Source: Aestuariicoccus sp032586235 (GTDB taxonomy: Bacteria; Pseudomonadota; Alphaproteobacteria; Rhodobacterales; Rhodobacteraceae). Taken from it: a stretch of DNA of 64,000 nt. This document shows positions 26,752 through 35,185 of this stretch, piece after piece (position 1 is the stretch's first letter; every line of letters starts with the position of its first letter). The stretch is from assembly GCF_032586235.1 (NCBI RefSeq), contig NZ_JAWHTD010000007.1, forward strand, positions 121,033-185,032, in the 5' to 3' direction. Below the pieces are notes generated by a model, which saw only the letters and a program-made list of their open reading frames with translations, did not search any database and was not told the DNA's origin. The translations under genes were made by a program, and so were the position numbers.

Positions 26752-26925
26752 GGCAACTACGACGCTCGACCAGCGTCCATGGCCACGACCAGCGCCTGCC
26801 CGTGGGGTGGCGCTGCCAAACCGGAGAGCGCCGCAGGATGTTCCACGGGTTGGGGCGACAGCGACGCTCGGCCAGCGTCCATGGCCGCGACCCGCGCCCG
26901 CCCGTGGGATGGCGCTGCTGATGTC
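26752..26925. repeat. Imperfect tandem duplication, period 102 bp
   Basis: The stretch starting GGGGCAACTACGACGCTCG at 26752 recurs at 26854 as GGGGCGACAGCGACGCTCG and stays similar for about 70 bases (shared CCAGCGTCCATGGCC and GCCCGTGG). Parts resemble the arms of the palindromic element that follows at 26964, suggesting nested decayed copies. Confidence 0.65.
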
Positions 26926-26963
26926 TTTCAAGCGCCAGAGTCGCGGAATCAAGGCCGAAGGCC

Positions 26964-27107
26964 GCCGCGACCAGCGCCTGCCCGTCCCGGCGGGCTGGCG
27001 CTTTGGCGAGGACGGCGCGCCGTTCATTCGGTGCGATGATCTGGCGGGGATAAAGCGCGCAGAAGCTTTGTAGCAGCGCCACCCCACGGGCAGGCGCCGG
27101 TCGCGGC
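26964..27107. repeat. Palindromic dispersed element, copy 1 (144 bp)
   Basis: The 22-base ends (26964-26985 and 27086-27107) are inverted repeats with one mismatch; both begin, reading inward, GCCGCGACC and end GCCTGCCCGT. The inside includes CCCGGCGGGCTGGCGCTTTG. The reverse complement of 40316-40460 matches this element along most of its length, and the match extends about 25 bases outside the left end (GCGGAATCAAGGCCGAAGGC). It has the form of a MITE or REP-type element with no coding capacity. Confidence 0.85.
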
Positions 27108-27125
27108 TAACGTCACCGTTCCGCC

Positions 27126-28799
27126 CTAGCTGTGCTCTTCCTCCACCGTCGCCGCCAGCGCGCGGTTGTAGGCCTTCAGCGCATCGACGTGAAACAGCGC
27201 CCCCTGCAGCACCGGGGCACCGTCCTCGCCGCCCTGCACGACCGGCAGGAAGGCCACGCCGGACTTGTCGAAAAGCGGCAGCGCGGTCTCCAGCGTGGCG
27301 CCCGCCTTGACGAAAAGCCCCTGCTCGATCATCCGCGCGCAGGCCTCCTCGTCCGCGAAGCCTGGATCGCCCGGCTTGCGCATCACCCCCTGCACCCGGA
27401 ACATTGCCAGCAGATAGGCCTGCGGACCGGCGGCCAGATGCACGTTGCGCCGCTCGAGCTGGGTCAGAAAGAACGACCGGTCCACCAGCCGCGACGCCAG
27501 CGCGGTGGACATCGACACCGACACCATCACCGCCAGCCCGGTCTGCCAGTCGCCCGTCAGCTCGAACACGATCAGCGTGGTCGAAATGGGCGCGCCCAGC
27601 ACCGCCGCCGACACCGCGCCCATGCCCGCCAGCGCATAAAGCGTGAAGGTCCCCGACTGGTCCGGAAAGAGCCCCGTCGCGATCAGCCCGAAGGCCAGCC
27701 CGGTCAGCGCCCCCACCATCAGCGACGGCGAAAAGACACCGCCCCCCATGCGCCCCGCCATGGTGATCGCCACCGCGACCACCTTGAGCGCCGCAAAGAC
27801 GATCGCCTCGTGCAGCATCAGCCCGCCGGTCAGCGCCAGCGACGTCGTCTCGTAGCCGACCCCGATGATATGCGGAAAGAAGATCGCCAGCCCGCCCAGC
27901 AGCGCCCCCGCCACCGCCGGGCGCAACCAGGACGGCAGGCCCAGCCGCTTTTGCAGCGCCGTCCCCAGGTCGTCCGACCAGAAGATCGCGCGCATCGTCA
28001 GCACCGCCACCAGCCCGCAGACCAGCCCCAGCAGAAAGAACGCCGGAAGCTCGAGGTAGAACTCCACCGTGGTGGTGCCGGGCAGCGTGAACTCGGTCAC
28101 ATCGCCGAATGTCAGCCGGTTGATCACCGTTCCGGCGGCGCTGGCCACCACGATGGGCGCAAAGGCGTGCAGCGCGAAATGGCGCAGGATCACCTCCATC
28201 GCGAACAGCGCCCCGGCGATGGGCGCGTTGAAGCTGGCCGAAACCGCCGCCGCCACCGCGCAGCCCAAAAGGTCGCGACCGGTGACACCGTCCACCCGCA
28301 AGAAGTTGCTGACCCAGCTCGACAGCATGGCGGCGATATGCACCACCGGCCCCTCCCGCCCGGTCGACCCGCCGGTCGAGAGCGTGATCCACGAACAGAC
28401 CGCCGAGGCTATGCCGGCCTTCTTCTCGACCCGCCCGTCGTTCAGCGCCGCGCCCTCGATCACGTCGGCCACAGACCGCACCCGCCCGTCCGGCGTGAAG
28501 AAATAGAGGATGACGCCCACCGCGATCCCGCCCAGCATCGGAATGCTCATCAGCAGATACCACGGCAGCGTCAGCGCAAAGCTGTGCAGCAGGTTCGGGT
28601 CGTCGATCCCGTAGACCGTGGATTGCAGCAGGTCGATGGCGGCGCGAAAACCGATAGCGGCGAAACCTGCCGCCGCACCCACCATCAGCGCGATGAACCA
28701 GAACTGGATCTGTCCCGGCCCCTCGTGGCGCAAGAGATCCCAGCCGCGCGCGAAGGCGGTGCTTGTCTTCTGCCATTGCTTCAGCAGCAGGGCTGGCAT
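27126..28799 (-). CDS. clcA: ClC family chloride channel/transporter
   Basis: 557 residues, ten or more membrane helices plus a C-terminal CBS-like domain. Selectivity motifs are present: GSTGREGPVVH with the gating Glu, and the GRMGGGVFSPSLMVGAL region. At the position of the internal proton Glu (E203 in E. coli ClC-ec1, in FNAPLAGILFIIEE) this protein has FNAPIAGALFAMEV, i.e. Val, as in ClC channels, so it may not be a 2Cl-/H+ exchanger. The element at 26964-27107 lies just past its 3' end. The symbol is by family only. Confidence 0.92.
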   Translation of the reverse strand: MPALLLKQWQKTSTAFARGWDLLRHEGPGQIQFWFIALMVGAAAGFAAIGFRAAIDLLQSTVYGIDDPNLLHSFALTLPWYLLMSIPMLGGIAVGVILYFFTPDGRVRSVADVIEGAALNDGRVEKKAGIASAVCSWITLSTGGSTGREGPVVHIAAMLSSWVSNFLRVDGVTGRDLLGCAVAAAVSASFNAPIAGALFAMEVILRHFALHAFAPIVVASAAGTVINRLTFGDVTEFTLPGTTTVEFYLELPAFFLLGLVCGLVAVLTMRAIFWSDDLGTALQKRLGLPSWLRPAVAGALLGGLAIFFPHIIGVGYETTSLALTGGLMLHEAIVFAALKVVAVAITMAGRMGGGVFSPSLMVGALTGLAFGLIATGLFPDQSGTFTLYALAGMGAVSAAVLGAPISTTLIVFELTGDWQTGLAVMVSVSMSTALASRLVDRSFFLTQLERRNVHLAAGPQAYLLAMFRVQGVMRKPGDPGFADEEACARMIEQGLFVKAGATLETALPLFDKSGVAFLPVVQGGEDGAPVLQGALFHVDALKAYNRALAATVEEEHS

Positions 28800-28930
28800 G
28801 TGCCGATCGGTCCCCGATGTCGCGTTGTTGCCTGGTCCCTTCCTAGGTCAAGCCGCGCCGGGCTTGAACCCCGAAAGCGCGGGCTTACCCGTGCCGCCCG
28901 GCCCCGTGCCTGCGAAACCGTCAGCGGCGC

Positions 28931-30583
28931 TCAGCCCGCCAGCAGAGCGCGCGCCGCGGCCCGCGCCTCTTCGGTCACCGTATCGCCCGCCAGCATCCGG
29001 GCGATCTCGGCCTCGCGGTCGGGCGCGGCCAGCGGTGTCACGGTCGAAGTGGTCAGCCCCGCATCCACCCGCTTTTCCACCCGCCAGTGATGCGCGCCCA
29101 ATGCCGCCACCTGCGGCGAATGCGTCACCACCAGCACCTGCCCGCCCGTCGCCAGCTCCGCCAGCCTGCGGCCCACCGCATCGGCGGTGGCGCCGCCGAC
29201 GCCGCGGTCAATCTCGTCGAAGATCATGGTGACGCCCCGGTTCTGCTCTTCGGCCAGGCAGACCTTCAGCGCCAGCAGAAAGCGGCTCAGCTCGCCGCCC
29301 GAGGCGATCTTGTTAAGCGCCCCCGCCGGCGCGCCGGGGTTGGTGGCCACGGTAAAGGCCACCGCGTCACGGCCCTCGGGGCCGGGATCGGCGGGGGCGA
29401 TCTCGGTGGCAAAGACTGCACGCTCCATCTTCAGCGGGGCCAGCTCGGCCATCACCGCCGCATCCAGCCGCGCCGCCGCGGCGCGGCGCGCCTCGGCCAG
29501 CGCATGGGCGGCGGTGTCATGGCGCGCCTCGGCCTCCGCGACCCTGCGGCGCAGATCGGCGATCTGCTCCTCGCCCGCATCCAGCTCCGCCAGCCGCGCC
29601 GACAGGCCCTGCGCCAGTTCGGGCAGCTCTTCGGGGCCGACCTGATGCTTGCGCGCCAGGCCGCGCAGGGCAAAGAGCCGCTCTTCGGTCTCTTCCAGCT
29701 CCAGCGGGTCGAACTCCAGCGCATCCAGGCAATCAGCCACCCCGCGCGCGGCCTCGTCCAGCTCGGCCATGGCGCGCGTCAGCGCGGCCATCGGCGCATC
29801 GAGCCGCCCGTCAGCGCGCTCCGCCGCGCCCTCCAGCCAGCGCAGCGCATTGGCCATCGCGCCCTCGGCGCCGTCATAGCCCAACGCCGCCGAGGCATGC
29901 GCGATGTCGTCCCTTATGCGCTCGGCCGATTGCATCAGCCGCCGACGGGTGTCCAGCTCGGCGTCCTCTCCGGGCTGCGGGTCGAGCTTTTCCAGCTCGG
30001 CCACGGCGTGCCGCAGAAAATCCTCCTCTTCGCGGATCCTGGCCAGCGCCGCCTCTTCGGCCACCAGCGCCTTGCGCGCCTGGCCAAGCGCCGACCACGC
30101 CGCCCGCGCCTCGTCCAAGAGGCCCGCGTTCCCCGCATAGGCATCAAGGATCGCCCGGTGCCCGCGCGGGTTCAATAGCCCCCGGTCGTCGTGCTGGCCA
30201 TGCAGCTCGACCAACGTGGCAGAGAGCGCCCGCAGCACCTCGCCGCTGGCGCGCCGGTCGTTGACCCAGCCGCTCTTGCGCCCGTCGGCGGTGTTCACCC
30301 GGCGCAGGATCAGCCCGTCGTCGGCGGGCAGCCCCGCCTCTTCCAGCACACCAAAGGCCGCGTGACCCTCGGGCAGATCGAACACCGCCGTCACCTCGCC
30401 CTGCGCGGCGCCGCTGCGCACCAGCTCGGCGCGCCCGCGCCAGCCCAGCACGAAACCCAGCGAATCGAGCAGGATCGACTTGCCCGCCCCGGTTTCCCCG
30501 GTCAGCACGTTCAGACCGGGCTGGAACGCCAGTTCCAGCCGGTCGATGATCAGCATGTCCCGTATTTCAAGCGCCCGCAGCAT
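28931..30583 (-). CDS. recN: DNA repair protein RecN
   Basis: 550 residues, an SMC-like ATPase. The Walker A is LTGETGAGKSILLDSLGFVL near residue 30; the middle is coiled coil; the C-terminus has the ABC signature ASGGELSRFLLALKV, Walker B TMIFDEIDRGVGG and VVTHSPQVAA. It organises ends at double-strand breaks. It is downstream of bamD, 42 bp away. Confidence 0.97.
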   Translation of the reverse strand: MLRALEIRDMLIIDRLELAFQPGLNVLTGETGAGKSILLDSLGFVLGWRGRAELVRSGAAQGEVTAVFDLPEGHAAFGVLEEAGLPADDGLILRRVNTADGRKSGWVNDRRASGEVLRALSATLVELHGQHDDRGLLNPRGHRAILDAYAGNAGLLDEARAAWSALGQARKALVAEEAALARIREEEDFLRHAVAELEKLDPQPGEDAELDTRRRLMQSAERIRDDIAHASAALGYDGAEGAMANALRWLEGAAERADGRLDAPMAALTRAMAELDEAARGVADCLDALEFDPLELEETEERLFALRGLARKHQVGPEELPELAQGLSARLAELDAGEEQIADLRRRVAEAEARHDTAAHALAEARRAAAARLDAAVMAELAPLKMERAVFATEIAPADPGPEGRDAVAFTVATNPGAPAGALNKIASGGELSRFLLALKVCLAEEQNRGVTMIFDEIDRGVGGATADAVGRRLAELATGGQVLVVTHSPQVAALGAHHWRVEKRVDAGLTTSTVTPLAAPDREAEIARMLAGDTVTEEARAAARALLAG

Positions 30584-30598
30584 GGCCCGTGCCCGTAG

Positions 30599-30619
30599 GG
30601 TGCGCCTTCACGGCGCACC
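30599..30619. repeat. Intergenic hairpin between bamD and recN
   Basis: GGTGCGCC (30599-30606) and GGCGCACC (30612-30619) pair exactly around TTCAC. No T run on either side, so it is more likely an mRNA-stabilising hairpin or a small repeat than a terminator. Confidence 0.5.
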
Positions 30620-30625
30620 GTTTCC

Positions 30626-31486
30626 TTACAACCACTGCCCCTTGACCATCTGACGATAGATCTGCGCCAGCCAGTTGTCGCCCGCCGCCTCGAGCTCCAG
30701 CCCGCGCCCGGTCAAAAGCTTGTAGCTGTCCTCGTACCAATCCGTGGATTGGTAGTTGTAGCCCAGGATCGCGCCCGCCGTCTGCGCCTCTTCGGTCAGG
30801 CCTAGCGACAGATAGGCCTCCACCAGACGGTGCAGCGCCTCGGGCGTTTGGGTCGTGGTCTGGAAATCCTCGACCACCACGCGGAACCGGTTGATCGCCG
30901 CCGTGTAATGATCCCGGCGCAGGTAATAGCGCCCGATCTCCATCTCCTTGCCGGCCAGATGGTCGAAGGCCAGATCGAACTTCAGGATCGCCGAGCGGGC
31001 GTATTCGCTGTCGGGATAGCGCTCGATCACCGTGCGCAGGCTCTGCAGCGCCTGGAAGGTCAGCCCCTGGTCGCGGCCCACCTCCTCGATCTGGTCGTAA
31101 TAGCTGAGCGCCAGCAGGTATTGCGCATAGGCCGCGTCGTCGTCGAGCGGGTAGAAGTCGATATAGCGCTGCGCCGCACCCCGGCTGTTCTCGTAATCGC
31201 GGTCCTGATGGTAGGCATAGGCCTGCATGATCAGCGCGCGCTTGGCCAGCTCGGAATAAGGATAAAGCCGCTCGATCTCGGCAAAGTAAAAGGCCGCGTC
31301 ATCGGGCGAGCTGCGCGACAGCTCGTATTCGCCACGCTCGAATATCTGTTCCGCGGTGAAGTTCTCGATCGGCACGCCGCTCGGGCCGAATCCGGGCCGC
31401 TCCCCGAAACCCTCACCGCAGCCGGACAGCGCCAGGACCACAAAAACCGCCCCGATGCCTGCATACCGCGACTTGCCGACTGCCAT
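30626..31486 (-). CDS. bamD: Outer membrane assembly lipoprotein BamD
   Basis: 286 residues from ATG 31486. It starts with a lipoprotein signal, AVFVVLALSGCGEG, lipid on Cys23. TPR-like repeats follow (AEQIFERGEYELSRSSPDDA, RLYPYSELAKRALIM, IDFYPLDDDAAYAQY). BamD is the essential lipoprotein of the BAM complex that inserts beta-barrel proteins into the outer membrane. Located between lpxC and recN, the usual order in this family. Confidence 0.95.
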   Translation of the reverse strand: MAVGKSRYAGIGAVFVVLALSGCGEGFGERPGFGPSGVPIENFTAEQIFERGEYELSRSSPDDAAFYFAEIERLYPYSELAKRALIMQAYAYHQDRDYENSRGAAQRYIDFYPLDDDAAYAQYLLALSYYDQIEEVGRDQGLTFQALQSLRTVIERYPDSEYARSAILKFDLAFDHLAGKEMEIGRYYLRRDHYTAAINRFRVVVEDFQTTTQTPEALHRLVEAYLSLGLTEEAQTAGAILGYNYQSTDWYEDSYKLLTGRGLELEAAGDNWLAQIYRQMVKGQWL

Positions 31487-31617
31487 GCTCGCCGTTCCTC
31501 GTTGCCCGTCCGCAGCGCCCGCGCCGCGGCATTGCGCCTGTCCTAGCACAGAAAATTCCGGGGCAAAATGTCTTAACCGCGTTTTGGAAAGGTCACGCGG
31601 CGGCGGTCGCCCAATGG

Positions 31618-32547
31618 TCACGCCACGGCTGGGATTTCATCCGCGTCGACACCCGCCCCGGGCAGGCCCGCGGCCATGCGCGCATCGCATTCGACCATGC
31701 GGAACGCGTCGGGATTGGCGAAAAGCTCGCGCAGCAGCGCGTTGGTCATGGCGTGGCCGGCCTTGTGGCCGTCGTAGTGGCCCAGGATCGGCGCACCCGC
31801 CAGTGCCAGGTCGCCCAGCGCATCCAGCATCTTGTGGCGCACCGGCTCGTCCGCATGGCGCAGACCGCCCGGGCTGACCACCCGGTCACCGTCGAAGACC
31901 ACGCCGTTCTCGCCGGGATTGCCGCCCAACGCCTTTCCGGCCGCCTGCATCGCCTCGATATCCGCCTGGCGGCAGAAGGTGCGGCTGTCGCAAAGCTCGC
32001 GCACGAAGGCCCCGTTGGCCAGATCCATCGCGCGGTCCTGCGTGCCGATGGCCGCGTCGGGAAAGCTGATGTGGAAGGCCATCGTCAGCCCCGCCCCCCG
32101 GCCCGGCGACAGGCGCGCCCAGCCGTTGGCGGTGTGCACCGACACCGGCGTCAGAACCTCGATGGCGCGCACCGGCGCGTTCAGAACCCGCAGGCCCCGC
32201 GCCAGAATGCCGCGCACGAAAGGCGCCGAGGATCCGTCGAGGATCGGCACTTCGGGGCCGTCGATCTCGACCAGGGCGTTGTGCACGCCGCAGCCCGCCA
32301 GCGCCGCCATCACATGTTCGACCGTCGACACCGACACGCCCGCGCCGTTGACGATATGCGTACACAGCGCCGAGGCCTCGACAGCGTCCCAACGGGCGGG
32401 CACCAGCGTGTCGCCAAAAAGGATATCGGTGCGCTTGAACCAGACGCCATGCTCGGCCCCGGCAGGGCGAATCGTCATCCGGGCAGGCTTGCCCGAATGG
32501 ATGCCGATACCCTGGAACGTGATCGCGGATCGTATGGTCGTTTGCAC
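31618..32547 (-). CDS. lpxC: UDP-3-O-acyl-N-acetylglucosamine deacetylase
   Basis: 309 residues from the GTG at 32547, giving the usual LpxC start (M)QTTIRSAITFQGIGIHSGK; a GTG at 32586 in frame would add 13 residues unlike the family. Zinc and catalytic residues are in STVEHVMAAL (Glu77, His78) and in HKMLDALGDLALAG and GHYDGHKAGH. It commits UDP-acyl-GlcNAc to lipid A synthesis. A bidirectional terminator separates it from ftsZ, so it likely has its own promoter in 32548-32720. Confidence 0.96.
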   Translation of the reverse strand: MQTTIRSAITFQGIGIHSGKPARMTIRPAGAEHGVWFKRTDILFGDTLVPARWDAVEASALCTHIVNGAGVSVSTVEHVMAALAGCGVHNALVEIDGPEVPILDGSSAPFVRGILARGLRVLNAPVRAIEVLTPVSVHTANGWARLSPGRGAGLTMAFHISFPDAAIGTQDRAMDLANGAFVRELCDSRTFCRQADIEAMQAAGKALGGNPGENGVVFDGDRVVSPGGLRHADEPVRHKMLDALGDLALAGAPILGHYDGHKAGHAMTNALLRELFANPDAFRMVECDARMAAGLPGAGVDADEIPAVA

Positions 32548-32727
32548 ATTGGCCCCATTCTCGGCGCACAGTTCACCCGTCTGCACCGCTGGGCATCGAC
32601 ATAAACCTGCACGGCATATGCCTCAAATCAAACATTGCAACTTTATGAAACATGCCCGGCACCGCTTGCGCGGGCTTTCGCCCAGACCCGAAGAACCGAC
32701 CATAACACGCTGATCCAAAACGAAAAA

Positions 32728-32754
32728 CGCCCCCGGAAACCGGGGGCGCTTTTT
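32728..32754. terminator. Bidirectional intrinsic terminator downstream of ftsZ
   Basis: CGCCCCCGG (32728-32736) and CCGGGGGCG (32740-32748) pair around AAA. Ts follow on the plus strand and the As at 32723-32727 give a T run on the minus strand, the direction of ftsZ. Confidence 0.9.
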
Positions 32755-32770
32755 GGGATATGTCACCGAT

Positions 32771-34393
32771 TCAGTTGGCCTGGCGCCGCAGGAAGGCCGG
32801 AATCTCGATGCGTTCCTGGTCCGGATCCGCCTCGGGCTCATCCACCGGCGCCGGGCGATGCGCCTGCACGGGCGGCTGCTGGCGGCGCTGCTGTTGCGGC
32901 TGCGCTTCGCCGGAATGGCCGGTCATGCGGTTGATCAGCGAGTTGATGCCGAACCGCGGGCGGTCGCCCTCTGCCGCGCGGGGCGCGGGGGCGGGCGCAC
33001 GCTGGGCGGGCTGTTCGCCACGGGCCTGGCTGGCCGCGTTGCGAAGACGTTCCATCGCCTCGGGCGATGGGGTGCCGGGCGCAGGCGCGCGCGGGGCGAC
33101 AAAGCTTTCCGCATCGGCCTCGATCGCATCGGGGCGCGGCTGGAACTGCGCCACCTGCGGCTGATAGGCCGGGGGCGGCAGACCGTCGTCGCTCTGGGCC
33201 TCGGCGGCCTCGTCCTCGAAGATGGTTTCCATCTGGTCCTCGGCGGCGGCGCGCTCGGCTTCCATGCTTTCAAAGAGCGACGGCTCCTGGTCTTCGTATT
33301 CCGGCTCGGCCGCGCGGGCGGCCACGGGCGCGGGGGCCGGCTCCGGCGCGTGCTCTTCGGCCGAAACGTACTGGCTCAGCGGTTGAGCCAGCGACCGGCG
33401 CGGAACCGGGATGTCGCTGTGCACATCCGAGGCGTCGATGCCGGTGGCCACGACCGACACGCGCATGACGCCCGCCATGCCGTCGTCCAGCGTGCTGCCC
33501 ACGATGATGTTGGCGTCGGCGTCCACCTCTTCGCGGATGCGGTTGGCGGCCTCGTCCAGCTCGAACAGCGTCAGGTCGTGCCCGCCGGTGATGTTGATCA
33601 GCACGCCCTTGGCGCCGCGCAGGCTGATTTCGTCCAGCAGCGGGTTGGCGATGGCCTTTTCGGCGGCCTGGATGGCGCGATCCTCGCCCTCTGCCTCGCC
33701 GGTGCCCATCATGGCCTTGCCCATCTCGTCCATCACCGCGCGCACGTCGGCGAAGTCGAGGTTGATCAGACCCGGGCGCACCATCAGGTCGGTCACGCCC
33801 TTGACCCCCTGGTAAAGCACGTCGTCCGCAAGGCTGAACGCCTCGGTAAAGGTGGTCTTTTCGTTGGCCAGACGGAAGAGGTTCTGGTTCGGAATGATGA
33901 TCAGCGTGTCGACGACCTTTTGCAGCGCATCCACGCCGTCCTCGGCCTGGCGCATCCGCTTGGCGCCCTCGAACTGGAACGGTTTGGTCACGACGCCCAC
34001 GGTCAGCACGCCCAGCTCGCGCGCGGCCTGCGCGATGATCGGGGCCGCGCCGGTGCCGGTGCCGCCACCCATCCCGGCGGTGATGAAGCACATATGCGCC
34101 CCTGCCAGATGATCGACGATCTGTTCGATGCTTTCCTCGGCGGCGGCGGCGCCAACCGTGGCCCGCGCGCCCGCGCCCAGACCCTCGGTCACCTTCACGC
34201 CCAGCTGCACCTTGTTGTTGGCCAGGCTTTGCTGCAGCGCCTGCGCGTCGGTGTTGGCGGTGACAAAGTCAACGCCCTCCAACTCTTTCTCGATCATGTT
34301 GTTGACCGCGTTGCCGCCTGCACCGCCCACGCCGAACACCGTGATACGGGGTTTCAGCTCTTCCTGTCCGGGCACCGAAAGGTTCAATGTCAT
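32771..34393 (-). CDS. ftsZ: Cell division protein FtsZ
   Basis: 540 residues from ATG 34393 (MTLNLSVPGQEELKP). The GTPase core has ITVFGVGGAGGNAVNNM, the tubulin signature AGMGGGTGTGAAP and the T7 loop region NLDFADVRAVM. A long, Pro/Glu/Ala-rich linker (about residues 330-525) leads to the C-terminal peptide ERIEIPAFLRRQAN, which binds FtsA and ZapA-like partners. FtsZ polymerises into the division ring. Unusually, ftsA is not adjacent: a LysR gene and a DUF4242 gene lie between. Confidence 0.98.
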   Translation of the reverse strand: MTLNLSVPGQEELKPRITVFGVGGAGGNAVNNMIEKELEGVDFVTANTDAQALQQSLANNKVQLGVKVTEGLGAGARATVGAAAAEESIEQIVDHLAGAHMCFITAGMGGGTGTGAAPIIAQAARELGVLTVGVVTKPFQFEGAKRMRQAEDGVDALQKVVDTLIIIPNQNLFRLANEKTTFTEAFSLADDVLYQGVKGVTDLMVRPGLINLDFADVRAVMDEMGKAMMGTGEAEGEDRAIQAAEKAIANPLLDEISLRGAKGVLINITGGHDLTLFELDEAANRIREEVDADANIIVGSTLDDGMAGVMRVSVVATGIDASDVHSDIPVPRRSLAQPLSQYVSAEEHAPEPAPAPVAARAAEPEYEDQEPSLFESMEAERAAAEDQMETIFEDEAAEAQSDDGLPPPAYQPQVAQFQPRPDAIEADAESFVAPRAPAPGTPSPEAMERLRNAASQARGEQPAQRAPAPAPRAAEGDRPRFGINSLINRMTGHSGEAQPQQQRRQQPPVQAHRPAPVDEPEADPDQERIEIPAFLRRQAN

Positions 34394-34726
34394 GGATCTG
34401 TCCGCCTGTCTTTTATGCCGCCCGATTTGGGGCCGTTTTTTGCGCCTGATTACCGGAGTATTACCGAATCCCCACCCCGGCGTCACGCAAAAAACCACCA
34501 AATATGGCAAATTCGCGGGCTTGGCACGCGGGATTTCGCCGAGCTCTCCAGATATAGCGGAAATGGGCCAAAGCGCACACAAACGGCAAAAGCGCAGACC
34601 GCGCGGGCGGCTGCGTTGGGGGCTTTTGATGTCGGGGTCCCTGCTCGACCCTCGGTTTGCGCGCCCTCTTGCGGGGCGATGCCAAGACAATATCAAAGGA
34701 AATCAGGCCTGTCACCGCCAGAATTC
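34394..34726 (-). promoter_or_regulatory. ftsZ upstream region
   Basis: About 330 bases without a gene, AT-richer than the surroundings near ftsZ. The minus strand carries two direct GGTAAT repeats (in GGTAATACTCCGGTAATC) about 60 bases before the ATG and runs of T. No clear CtrA site (TTAA-N7-TTAA) was found. Since ftsA is separated, ftsZ must be driven mostly from here. Confidence 0.45.
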
Positions 34727-34756
34727 GCGAAAGGCGGCAGGCCTGCCGCCCTTCGC
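34727..34756. repeat. 30-bp near-perfect palindrome
   Basis: GCGAAAGGCGGCAGG followed at once by CCTGCCGCCCTTCGC, 15-base arms with one mismatch and no loop, ten bases past the DUF4242 stop. No T run follows. It may be a terminator-like hairpin or a protein binding site. Confidence 0.6.
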
Positions 34757-34765
34757 CGCGGCCGC

Positions 34766-35029
34766 TCAGGGCGTCAGATCCAGCGCCTCGACCACGCGGG
34801 TATAGGGCAGCCCGGCGGTGTCGTTCAGCCCCTGCACCTGCGCCGCCGAGGTGCCCTCGAAGAGGCACATGCAGCGCCCGTCCTCGGGTGCAAAGGTCGA
34901 TCGGATATAGCGCACGTCCTCGCCCTTGCCGCGCATGTCCGCGGCCGTGGCGATGGCGGCCTGCTGCGCGCCCGCCAGATCCTCCATGCTGATTCCCTTC
35001 AGTTCCCGTTCGACCATGTAGACCGGCAT
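34766..35029 (-). CDS. DUF4242 small protein
   Basis: 87 residues starting MPVYMVERELKGISMEDLAG, with DVRYIRSTFAPEDGRCMCLFEG, the pattern of DUF4242 (a ferredoxin-like fold family, some members reported as nickel-binding). AGGAGG lies 12 bases before the ATG. It is divergent from the LysR gene (156 bp between starts), the usual geometry of a LysR regulator and its target. Confidence 0.85.
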   Translation of the reverse strand: MPVYMVERELKGISMEDLAGAQQAAIATAADMRGKGEDVRYIRSTFAPEDGRCMCLFEGTSAAQVQGLNDTAGLPYTRVVEALDLTP

Positions 35030-35114
35030 CGTTCATCCTCCTGGTTGTATGCGTTGGTCCCTCCAACAGTCTCGATTGAAGCACGTCCCGCCCGCCCCGG
35101 AAAAGCCGGGCGGC

Positions 35115-35130
35115 GTTATCGATTCATAAC
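35115..35130. promoter_or_regulatory. Candidate LysR operator
   Basis: GTTATCGATTCATAAC, an interrupted palindrome (GTTAT/ATAAC) with T-N11-A spacing, lies between the divergent DUF4242 and LysR starts, 56 bases before the LysR ATG. TATACT at 35153-35158 could be a -10 box for the LysR gene. Confidence 0.45.
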
Positions 35131-35185
35131 CCACGGTTTGGCTCGGTCTTGCTATACTGGCCGCATTGATAAGCGGGGTTTTCAG

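Noticed and set aside
25639..28776. Minus-strand frame of 1045 codons
   Set aside because: Covers the DUF427 and sulfotransferase-like genes in antisense and clcA in the wrong frame.
34394..34726. CtrA-type box upstream of ftsZ
   Set aside because: No TTAA-N7-TTAA pattern was found; only GGTAAT direct repeats are present.
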